The notes under the pieces are model-generated. The model had not been told where the DNA came from and did no database searches. It saw nothing but the letters and a program-made list of their open reading frames with translations. A stretch of 64,000 nt of DNA from Alcaligenes pakistanensis (GTDB taxonomy: Bacteria; Pseudomonadota; Gammaproteobacteria; Burkholderiales; Burkholderiaceae_B): positions 437,137 through 501,136 of the forward strand of contig NZ_BMZN01000004.1 of the NCBI RefSeq assembly GCF_014652815.1, read 5' to 3'. The translations under genes were made by a program, and so were the position numbers. Of this stretch, positions 8,907 through 16,467 are shown piece by piece. Positions within the stretch are counted from its first letter, which is position 1. Each line of letters begins with the position of its first letter.

Positions 8907-11900
8907 TTGAGCACTACGCTCCCGCTATCGAGCCAATATGGAGAATCACCCAGGCCTGCTTCCAGCATGGTGTTGAGCTGGATCTTGACGGGTTTGGAGA
9001 CTGAGCCAGTCAGTTTGAAATCACGCGGAGCCGAGCGGCGCACTTCCAGACGGTCGCTGATCATGCGGCGGCCTTGCTTGTCGCGCACTTTCTGGTTGAC
9101 TTGCAGGCTCACTTCCATGGATGGCAACTGGCCATCGTCGTCCGGCGCATCGGCCATCTGGCGACGCACCTTTTCGTTCAAGTGCAGGTAGTACAAAGGC
9201 GAGGCAGGCCAGCGCTCTACATCCAGTTGTCTGTAGCCCAGTCGCAGATAACTGCCCTGCATCAAGAGGTGATAGCCATCGGAGTCCTCACTGCTGACAC
9301 TCTCCAGTGTCACGACTTCCTCGCGGGTATCAGGGTCTTGCTGGAGCACGTCTTTGTAGACGATGTCCCTATCCTTGATCTGATTATTGGAGTCAATAAT
9401 CCCGATATGACGCAGCGTAGAACGGGGGCGCAGATTCGATACTTTGAAATTGAACTGGTCAATGTTCATGTTGTAGCAAAGCAGGCACAACATGGCGCCG
9501 ACCGAAGCCGTGCTCTTAGGATCATCGATACGGCCATTGGTATGGAAGGGATACCAGCTGCCGGTGCGGTAATTATGCAAAGGCAGCAGTCGCGCTGGCG
9601 ATACGGGCATTTGCGAACGCACATAGGCTTGTACACCCGGCAGACGCGAGGGGCGTCCGGCCATCAGCACAATGTCGCAATCGTAGTAGTTCAGCACTTC
9701 GCAGAAGGCGCGCAAAGGGTCGTTAATGTTCAAAGAACCACTGACCAGACCTTGATGCAGATGCGCCAGATCAAAGGACTGCTCAACCTGGGCCAACTCA
9801 AAATCAACCCGTTTGCCCGCATGTTTGTGTAGCTCGTCCAGCACATACTGCACCACATTGCTTGATACCCGTGGCAGAGCATCCGCCGACCCTGCCGAGG
9901 CATGAGACAGCGGTGCATTGGCCTGATCGCCCAGCAAGTGTTCGAACTCCAGCAGTTCGCCCCAAGGCAAGGACTGGATGGCACGCGGGTCTTCATTCGG
10001 GTCGTAGGCTTCGTAGCGTTTCAAGAACTCCAGGCCCAGTGGCACGAACACTTGCAAAGCCAATTGCTGACGCAAGACGGCTTTGTCGGCATCGGCTTTT
10101 TCATTGCCGCACAAACGCGACAAGAACACATCCGTATCTTCAACACCGACATGGCTCAAGGCATCTTCAAAGGCAGGCAGAACATAACGCTGAATGACGT
10201 CCAACAGGATATCGTCCCCGGCCACCCGGAAGCTGTCGCGGAAACGCTGTTTGGGCGAGATGGTCAGATTACTACCCCCGCCCGCCCCCGCTGGGCGGCG
10301 CAAGGTGTAATCGCTGATAACGATATCAGTCGTGCCACCACCAATGTCGATAATGCCCAGGGTCAGCGTTTCCCGGTCTTCCTTGTAGGGAGCGGCGACC
10401 GCATCAAAGAACTCGTCCGCATGACCTGCAAAGTTCTGCGTGATCTCGGTAAACAGGTACACCAATTGCGAGCTGGTGGCCTCATCCCACTCCACACGGA
10501 ACTCGGGCAAGGGAACGCGCAAACTGTCTGGTGTTTTGCCTGACTCCGACAGTTCCAGACCATAGGGGTCTTCTTCGCCTTGGTACCAGTCCATACTGGT
10601 CCACAACAAACCAATAGCCTGACGCAGGCGTTCGGCCAGCAAGCTGCGCTCGACCAAAGGCATGCCCGGAGGCACGGTCAAGACGATATTGCTCAGGCGA
10701 CGAGGCTTATTCGAGTGGCCTTGGCGCACCCGTTGCGCGGGGCTGTTGATCTGCAGCAGCGCCTGGGCCAGCACTTCGGTCAGCATGAAGGTCATGACCG
10801 AACTACGAGAATAGAAAGGCTCAAAGACTGGCAAGCGGTCGTCTTCGTCCAGGGTGTACAGCGCTTCGCCGCGCTCGTCGATATGCAGGGAAAACGGTGC
10901 CGCCAAGGCTCGTGGCTCTGCATCCGAGCGGTCGTATTGCTGACTGAAACGCCAGCCGTGCTTGTATTCGTTTTCGTCCCACAAATAACGCTTGGGGCTG
11001 GACAGGCCGGTGGTGCCTTCAGTTCCGCGACGGCGAGCCGCCAGACGCGCCGCTTCATCCCCAACCCGCACCAAGGTGGGCCAGGAAAATGCCGTGGGAC
11101 GACCGCTTTTCAGGGACAAGTGGTTCTTACCAAAGTCCGTCTGTGCAAACTCCACACGGCTTTCAAACGGCTTGCTGTACACCTGATGCGGATGAGACAA
11201 ATCGCGCAGTTGCAGCACATAGTTCTGCCGCAAGCCCGAGTCGTCCTGGCCGTGGTTTTCAATCAAGATCCCGCAGGTCCGCGAGTTACCCACGTCCAGC
11301 ACCAGATCGACAGGAATGACTTGCTCGCTTTGCCAATTGGCAGCCAGCACCTTGATGTCCGGCAAGCGCACCCAGGATTCCGAGCGGCCATCCACACATT
11401 CATGCGGCGGAGCAAACAGGCTAAGCAGATTCAAAAAATGCAATTGTGCCGAGCGCAAAGCATTGATGTCTTCGCCAAAATCGATATTACGTGTCTTGTT
11501 GACGTTGTCTTTATAGACTTCCAGCAACCATTCCTGTACCCATTCCCGATTCAGGAACCAGTCCATATTGGCACTGTCGCAGGCAATGCGGAACAAGGCA
11601 CCGGCATTGATATCTTCGCGTAAGGGGGCCAGATAGGCCGCGCCCTCGGTCAAGTCCACCACGCTGGTGTCGCAGGCTACGGTAATACGGTGCGTGTTGC
11701 CATCGCGATCCGGCGTATCCAGACGCACGACACGCAGACGGCTCCAACTAGCTGGGCCGCTGTCAAAGCGATGCGGTGCCACAAAGCGCACATAAGGAAC
11801 AGGCAGCCACAGGCCATCGAACAGGTCCAGCGTGCGGCTTAAGGCCACATCGCATTCTTGCTCGTTGCGTCCACCCCCCTGGTACACCCCCACCTCGCCC

Positions 11901-12121
11901 TCGGGCTGGTGGAACAGGGTTTGCTCTTGACCAAACTGCAGCCCATCAAACAGGAAGCGCCAGTTCTGGCCGTTCGTGCTGAAGAAAGAGTGGCTTAAGG
12001 CACCCAGCTTTTTGCTGCCCAAAGTGGGAGCGTTGATGTCAAAACCGAAGTCCATAAACTGAACTCCGGTGTTTTCGATCAAGGTAACCAAGCCATCGTG
12101 TTTGAGTAATTCAGGCAACAT
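8903..12121 (-). CDS. srfB: SrfB-family putative virulence factor, actin/Hsp70-type ATPase
   Basis: 1072 residues from the ATG at 12121; a TTG at 12130 is an alternative and neither has a strong ribosome site. The SrfB family is recognisable by length, order and the actin-fold motifs: phosphate-1 LVLDVGNSRTCG (about 275), phosphate-2 GIIDIGGGTTDIV (about 590) and an adenosine motif MAGRPSRLPGV (about 820). These predict ATP binding in an Hsp70/actin-like fold, with a unique N-terminal domain of about 270 residues. It follows srfA by 16 bases and overlaps srfC by 4. It probably works with SrfC in the cytosol (inference). Confidence 0.92.
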   Translation of the reverse strand: MLPELLKHDGLVTLIENTGVQFMDFGFDINAPTLGSKKLGALSHSFFSTNGQNWRFLFDGLQFGQEQTLFHQPEGEVGVYQGGGRNEQECDVALSRTLDLFDGLWLPVPYVRFVAPHRFDSGPASWSRLRVVRLDTPDRDGNTHRITVACDTSVVDLTEGAAYLAPLREDINAGALFRIACDSANMDWFLNREWVQEWLLEVYKDNVNKTRNIDFGEDINALRSAQLHFLNLLSLFAPPHECVDGRSESWVRLPDIKVLAANWQSEQVIPVDLVLDVGNSRTCGILIENHGQDDSGLRQNYVLQLRDLSHPHQVYSKPFESRVEFAQTDFGKNHLSLKSGRPTAFSWPTLVRVGDEAARLAARRRGTEGTTGLSSPKRYLWDENEYKHGWRFSQQYDRSDAEPRALAAPFSLHIDERGEALYTLDEDDRLPVFEPFYSRSSVMTFMLTEVLAQALLQINSPAQRVRQGHSNKPRRLSNIVLTVPPGMPLVERSLLAERLRQAIGLLWTSMDWYQGEEDPYGLELSESGKTPDSLRVPLPEFRVEWDEATSSQLVYLFTEITQNFAGHADEFFDAVAAPYKEDRETLTLGIIDIGGGTTDIVISDYTLRRPAGAGGGSNLTISPKQRFRDSFRVAGDDILLDVIQRYVLPAFEDALSHVGVEDTDVFLSRLCGNEKADADKAVLRQQLALQVFVPLGLEFLKRYEAYDPNEDPRAIQSLPWGELLEFEHLLGDQANAPLSHASAGSADALPRVSSNVVQYVLDELHKHAGKRVDFELAQVEQSFDLAHLHQGLVSGSLNINDPLRAFCEVLNYYDCDIVLMAGRPSRLPGVQAYVRSQMPVSPARLLPLHNYRTGSWYPFHTNGRIDDPKSTASVGAMLCLLCYNMNIDQFNFKVSNLRPRSTLRHIGIIDSNNQIKDRDIVYKDVLQQDPDTREEVVTLESVSSEDSDGYHLLMQGSYLRLGYRQLDVERWPASPLYYLHLNEKVRRQMADAPDDDGQLPSMEVSLQVNQKVRDKQGRRMISDRLEVRRSAPRDFKLTGSVSKPVKIQLNTMLEAGLGDSPYWLDSGSVVLK

Positions 12122-12137
12122 AAGATTCAAGCACTCA

Positions 12138-13586
12138 TCATTCGGATTGCTGCAAGATCAAAGGAAAGGCATCGGAGCCATACATGCCTGCGCATTGGGC
12201 GGCAGCACCGGCCGCACCGGGATCACACACAATTTTGGGCATGTCGTAAGCAGCATTGTCCGTGCATTTAGCGGCGGAGTTGGCGTTCAGAACCAAACGA
12301 CCTTGGTCAGCGGCAGCGGAAACCGGAGCTTCACACTGCACGCCATCACCACGTTTGATCTGCACATGACCTGCCCCATCTTTTAACTGATATTGAAGCT
12401 GCACGGGCTTGCCGGTCTGGCTATCTTGCACACCCATGCGAGCAGCCCACTGGCCGTTCAAGAAGTCCATCTTGCCGGACTGCAAGGCATCAGGTGGCAC
12501 AACCAGGGAACCGGGAGGAGGTGCGGCAGGCGTGGCGGGAGCCGCTGGATTGGCGTCAGGTGCTGGAGGCACAGCAGGATCGGCAGGCGGTGCGGCCGGA
12601 TCTTGCGGCAACTCTGGCGGCGCGGGATTTGCATCCGGATTGGATGCCGGATCTGCCGGCGGGCTTGGCGGGCTAGCATCAGGAGCCTGAGGGACATCGG
12701 GGGTAGCCGGTGCAGCGGGAGCGTCTGCCCCTGGAGCCTCAAGGCCCGGAGCCACCCCTGCCGCAGCGGGCACGCTGCCTGTGGGCACGTCAACCCGGCC
12801 ACCAGGCACCAACGCGCCTGCATCCAGCTTAGGCAAGGACCAACCCAACCAGTTACGCATTTTCTCAGGCAGGTAGCTACCCACGCTGGAAGTCAGCGAG
12901 CCTAAAGGCGTATCTGGCACGACAGGTGTCGTGCACCAGCGCAAACCAAACAAGAGCAAGGCCAGTAGCAACAACAAAGCCAGCAAACGCCACCACCAGC
13001 GGGACCACCAACTGGCCGCAACCGGGGCGAGCACGGGAGCCACAACAGGGGCAATGGGCGGCACAACAGCAGGCGCAACCACCGGGGCCGCTTTGGGCGC
13101 GGGCATCAGGGGCAATAAAGGATCTTGGTTTTGGTCCGCACCGTGGTGCTGAAAACCCCAGAAGGTCAGGACGGGTTTGCCGTCGACCAGATAAACAAAG
13201 TTGTCGTCCGGGAAGTACAGAACACGGCGCAGCAAACTGGAGAACAAGGCCTTGTCACCCAAGGCCTCTGTATCTTGCTCATCCAGAGCGGGGGCCATCT
13301 CGTTTAACCGGACTTGGAAAGCGCTTAACTGCTTAAGCCCTTCTTCACGCTCTTGCTCAGTTGCCGCCGTCCAGGGCACCACCTGACCGGAAACAGGGCT
13401 GTACCAATCCAGCGTGGAACCCGTCTCATTGCTTTGCGGTATCGCCAGGTGATCGGCAAAGTTGCCGGCCCGACGGCGCAAGGCTTCTCGCAACTGTAAA
13501 GCGGAGCGAAATACCGGTCGGCCGCCCTCACCTAAAGCCATAAAAGCATCGGCGCGGCCACTGCGCAGTAAAACCCCTTGCTTCAT
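12138..13586 (-). CDS. srfA: SrfA-like single-pass membrane protein
   Basis: 482 residues from the ATG at 13586 (MKQGVLLRSGRADAF). A longer frame upstream adds a 30-residue phenylalanine-rich stretch that is unlikely to be translated. An N-terminal soluble domain (1-160) is followed by a Pro/Ala/Val linker, a Trp-rich membrane segment (about 193-217), a long linker very rich in Pro, Ala and Asp (about 260-380), and a C-terminal domain with four cysteines that may form disulfides in the periplasm. Its place before srfB and srfC matches the srfABC order. It is the first gene of the run, so the promoter should lie just upstream. The name rests on context and domain plan more than on sequence recall. 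Confidence 0.8.
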   Translation of the reverse strand: MKQGVLLRSGRADAFMALGEGGRPVFRSALQLREALRRRAGNFADHLAIPQSNETGSTLDWYSPVSGQVVPWTAATEQEREEGLKQLSAFQVRLNEMAPALDEQDTEALGDKALFSSLLRRVLYFPDDNFVYLVDGKPVLTFWGFQHHGADQNQDPLLPLMPAPKAAPVVAPAVVPPIAPVVAPVLAPVAASWWSRWWWRLLALLLLLALLLFGLRWCTTPVVPDTPLGSLTSSVGSYLPEKMRNWLGWSLPKLDAGALVPGGRVDVPTGSVPAAAGVAPGLEAPGADAPAAPATPDVPQAPDASPPSPPADPASNPDANPAPPELPQDPAAPPADPAVPPAPDANPAAPATPAAPPPGSLVVPPDALQSGKMDFLNGQWAARMGVQDSQTGKPVQLQYQLKDGAGHVQIKRGDGVQCEAPVSAAADQGRLVLNANSAAKCTDNAAYDMPKIVCDPGAAGAAAQCAGMYGSDAFPLILQQSE

Positions 13587-14003
13587 TGAGTTCCCGAAGA
13601 AAAAAAAGAAACATAGTACATCAAATAGTAAGTCCCAAAGCCCCCAAGAAAATGCCCATTCATAGGGCGTACACAATGAAAACCACGCCCTTAAACCTTA
13701 AAAGTTCCTGAACGACTGCAAATAGCAAAACCGGTTTTAGTGCTTGTGTACTAAATAGATAGGAAATGGATGGCCCCGACTTCGAGCAATAAATCTAAAT
13801 AATGTACGGGGCTGTACATAAAACAAATCAAATATCCTAACAATAGCGAATGCGCGACTTTCCTTAATCAAAAACAAAGCCATCCTTGGCTCGCATCAGA
13901 CGCAGAAAAAGACGCCCACCGCGCCTTCTTACGACGCGCGCTCCGCTTGAAACAGCACGTCCTGTTGCTCTTCAAAAAACCAGGCTGTGGCTCATTCAGG
14001 TGT
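13587..14003. other. Intergenic spacer between srfA and phoX with two dyads
   Basis: No credible gene is present and the base composition is richer in A and T than the flanks. Two perfect inverted repeats are visible: AAAACCGGTTTT at 13727-13738 and ATGTAC-N6-GTACAT at 13802-13819. Either could be an operator for the divergently transcribed srf operon. I could not place a convincing sigma-70 promoter for srfA by eye. Confidence 0.5.
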
Positions 14004-14037
14004 TTGTCATAGACCTTTCACTTTGACCCTCTAGCAT
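14004..14037 (+). promoter_or_regulatory. Pho box and -10 element of phoX
   Basis: TTGTCATAGACCTTTCAC (14004-14021) matches the PhoB consensus CTGTCATAWAWCTGTCAY at 14 of 18 positions, with the two half-sites 11 bases apart. TAGCAT (14032-14037) lies 10 bases further on, where PhoB-dependent promoters have their -10, and no -35 is needed. It predicts induction of the downstream phosphatase by phosphate starvation. Confidence 0.75.
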
Positions 14038-14079
14038 GAGCGCTACCCCCACAACCCAGCCTTGGTGCTAATCATCATT

Positions 14080-16164
14080 ATGAGCAAACACATCTCCGAC
14101 AAGACTGTGCGCAACCACAGTCAGAACAAGCCCTTCAGTGAAGTACTGGAAATCAGCCTGTCTCGCCGCGCGATGATGCGCGGTGGTCTGGCAGCCGCTC
14201 TGGCCACCATGAGCAGTTTTGGCCTGGCGGGCTGTGATAGCAGCAGTACGGGTGGCCACACCCCTGCTAACGACGGCGGCACAACCCCCAATCCCGATCC
14301 GGAACCACCTGCAAGCGTCAAGCTGGGTTTTGAGTCCCTGCCCACTTCCATGACAGATGGCTGTGTTGTGCCCCAAGGCTACATTGCCCATGTGCTTGCC
14401 CCATGGGGTACGCCGATCAATGACAACGCCCTGCCCTGGGATCAGAACGGCAATAACAGCTCCAACGATTTGCTCAACTCCATGGGCATGCACCATGACG
14501 GCATGCACTTCTTCCCTCTGGAAGGCAGCTCCACTGAGGGCCTGCTGGCCGTCAACCACGAATACATTGACGAAAAAGCGCTGCACCCAAAGGGCCCGAC
14601 TGTGGTGAATGGCAAGCGCCCTGCCGAGGAAGTACGCAAAGAAATCAATGCCCACGGCGTAGCCATCATCCACATCCGCCGCACAAACGGCCGCTGGGAT
14701 ATCGTCCAGAATTCGCGCTACAACCGCCGTTTCACCTCGGCCACCGCCATGAAGCTGGCTGGCCCGGTTGGCGGCACAGATTGGACCAAGACTCCTTTCT
14801 CGCCCAACGGCACCCAAGTGCGCGGCACCAATAACAACTGCGGTAATGGCACCACTCCCTGGGGCACCTACATCACGGCTGAAGAGAACTGGGCCGCCTG
14901 CTTTGTGAACACAGGCACACGTCCTGCCCACCAGCAGCGGGTAGGCGTATCGGCAGGCCCAACCGGCCGTTACCTCTGGGAAACCGCTGCCCAAGACCCG
15001 TCCGAAGTGCTGGGCGAGTTCACGCGTTTTAACGTAACTGAAACGGGTGCCAGCGCTACTGAGGACTGGCGCAACGAGGTCAATGGTTTTGGCTACCTGG
15101 TCGAGATCGACCCTTACGACCCCAGCAGCATTGCCACCAAACGCACATCCATGGGCCGTTTCGCCCACGAAGGCTGCGCCTACAGTAAGCCTGAAGCCGG
15201 CATACCCCTGGCCTTTTACAGTGGTGACGATTCGCGCTTTGAATACGTTTACCGTTTCGTGTCGGCAGCCAATTGGGACCCGAAAGATGCAGAGCGCACT
15301 GACCGCCTGGCCGTTGGAGCCAAGTATCTGGACAAAGGCACCTTGTACGTGGCCCGCTTTAACGAAGATGGCTCGGGTGAATGGCTGGCATTGACCGGCA
15401 GCACGGCTGGTAAAAACGGTCGCACCCTGGCTGACGAGTTCGGTAGCCTGGATGCCATCCTGATCAACACCCGCGGTGCCGCCGACTTTGTGGGCGCCAC
15501 TCCGATGGATCGTCCCGAGTGGACCGCCACCCACCCCAGCAACGGTGACATCTACCTGACGCTGACCAATAACACCAGCCGCAACGCCTCCACAGGGACC
15601 AACGCGGCCAACCCCCGTCTGAACAACGTCAACGGCCACATCATCCGCTGGCACGATGAGCCCGGCTCCAACAAGTTCAAGTGGGATATTTTTGTATTTG
15701 GTTCGGACTCGGGTGCCGATGCCGACACCAACCGCTCGGGCTTGACCGACCTTAACCAGCTGGCCAGCCCGGACGGCCTGGGTTTCGACAGCCGTGGCAT
15801 CCTGTGGATTCAGACAGACAACGGCATCGACGGAGGACGTAAGAACAACGTAGCCCGCGCAACCAACGACCAGATGCTGGCCGTTATTCCTGGCTCGCTG
15901 GCCGACAGCAGCGGCACCGGCCCGGCCATCAATGCCAATAACCAGGCAGATCTGCGCCGCTTCTTCGTAGGGCCGAACGAAGCCGAAATCACCGGCTTTT
16001 CCATGACGCCGGACCACACCAGCCTGTTCCTGAACATTCAGCACCCCGTGAACTGGCCCGCTTATGACACGCATGACGCCACGGTCGTCAGCATGAACAC
16101 GGTACGCCCGCGTTCCTCAACCGTTGTGATTCAACGTGCGGATGGCAAGCCTATCGCGGTGTAA
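14080..16164 (+). CDS. phoX: PhoX-family alkaline phosphatase, Tat-exported, possible lipoprotein
   Basis: 694 residues of the PhoX/DUF839 family, metal-dependent phosphatases that release phosphate from organic esters outside the cytoplasm. Conserved blocks include CGNGTTPWGTYITAEEN (Cys254, Glu268-269), GRFAHEGC and ASPDGLGFDSRGILWIQTD, which carry the metal ligands in the family. The N-terminus has a twin-arginine signal (SRRAMMRGG) that runs into FGLAGC, a lipobox-like sequence with Cys52. The ATG at 14080 was preferred over GTG/TTG codons 15-18 bases upstream, because it gives a normal signal peptide; no ribosome site is clear for any. It is a single-gene unit with a Pho box and its own terminator. 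Confidence 0.92.
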   Translation: MSKHISDKTVRNHSQNKPFSEVLEISLSRRAMMRGGLAAALATMSSFGLAGCDSSSTGGHTPANDGGTTPNPDPEPPASVKLGFESLPTSMTDGCVVPQGYIAHVLAPWGTPINDNALPWDQNGNNSSNDLLNSMGMHHDGMHFFPLEGSSTEGLLAVNHEYIDEKALHPKGPTVVNGKRPAEEVRKEINAHGVAIIHIRRTNGRWDIVQNSRYNRRFTSATAMKLAGPVGGTDWTKTPFSPNGTQVRGTNNNCGNGTTPWGTYITAEENWAACFVNTGTRPAHQQRVGVSAGPTGRYLWETAAQDPSEVLGEFTRFNVTETGASATEDWRNEVNGFGYLVEIDPYDPSSIATKRTSMGRFAHEGCAYSKPEAGIPLAFYSGDDSRFEYVYRFVSAANWDPKDAERTDRLAVGAKYLDKGTLYVARFNEDGSGEWLALTGSTAGKNGRTLADEFGSLDAILINTRGAADFVGATPMDRPEWTATHPSNGDIYLTLTNNTSRNASTGTNAANPRLNNVNGHIIRWHDEPGSNKFKWDIFVFGSDSGADADTNRSGLTDLNQLASPDGLGFDSRGILWIQTDNGIDGGRKNNVARATNDQMLAVIPGSLADSSGTGPAINANNQADLRRFFVGPNEAEITGFSMTPDHTSLFLNIQHPVNWPAYDTHDATVVSMNTVRPRSSTVVIQRADGKPIAV

Positions 16165-16170
16165 ACCATA

Positions 16171-16193
16171 GCGGATTCGCGGTTTGAATCCGC
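16171..16193 (+). repeat. Inverted repeat just after phoX
   Basis: Perfect 8-base stem GCGGATTC/GAATCCGC with a 7-base loop, 7 bases after the stop codon. It has no T-run, so it is more likely an mRNA-stabilising hairpin than a terminator. Confidence 0.5.
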
Positions 16194-16211
16194 GTGGCTA
16201 AGGTTTAAAGG

Positions 16212-16246
16212 AACGGGGCCGTCAAAAGATGGCCCCGTTTTCTTTT
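16212..16246 (+). terminator. Rho-independent terminator of phoX
   Basis: Nine-base stem AACGGGGCC/GGCCCCGTT with a 10-base loop, followed by a T-rich tail TTTCTTTT. It separates phoX from the flagellar genes. Confidence 0.85.
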
Positions 16247-16311
16247 GCTGTTTGAAGCCGCATCCATCAAGGCTTAAAGACTAAGGGTAGAAAATTTTCT
16301 CTACAGCCCCC

Positions 16312-16338
16312 TAAAGAGTTTTTTGCCCCATCCGTTAA
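16312..16338 (+). promoter_or_regulatory. Sigma-28 (FliA) promoter of fliC
   Basis: TAAAGAGT-N11-TCCGTTAA fits the FliA consensus TAAAGTTT-N11-GCCGATAA with exact spacing. It lies about 130 bases before the fliC start, giving a long leader. The 16165-16467 spacer otherwise holds the phoX hairpins and the fliC leader repeat. Confidence 0.8.
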
Positions 16339-16425
16339 TGCTGGTGTACAGGAAGAACGCAGCGCGTCGAATACGCGACTACCCCTTGCGGGGCGAGCAG
16401 AAAGTCAGCGCTTTCCTGGGCAAAG

Positions 16426-16442
16426 GGCGAAACGGTTTCGCC
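16426..16442 (+). repeat. Inverted repeat in the fliC leader
   Basis: GGCGAAAC-G-GTTTCGCC is a perfect 8-base dyad ending 15 bases before the GGGAG ribosome site (16458-16462). In the mRNA it could fold and shield or expose the translation start, or stabilise the transcript. Function inferred only. Confidence 0.45.
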
Positions 16443-16467
16443 GCTCTACTCAACATTGGGAGTTACC

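Noticed and set aside
13587..13676. 30-codon upstream extension of the SrfA-like protein
   Set aside because: It encodes an implausible Phe-rich stretch with no ribosome site, while an internal ATG at 13586 fits the family's beginning.
14068..16074. 668-residue minus-strand open frame opposite phoX
   Set aside because: The opposite strand carries complete PhoX motifs; this frame has low-complexity Val/Gly/Arg content and no ribosome site or family resemblance.
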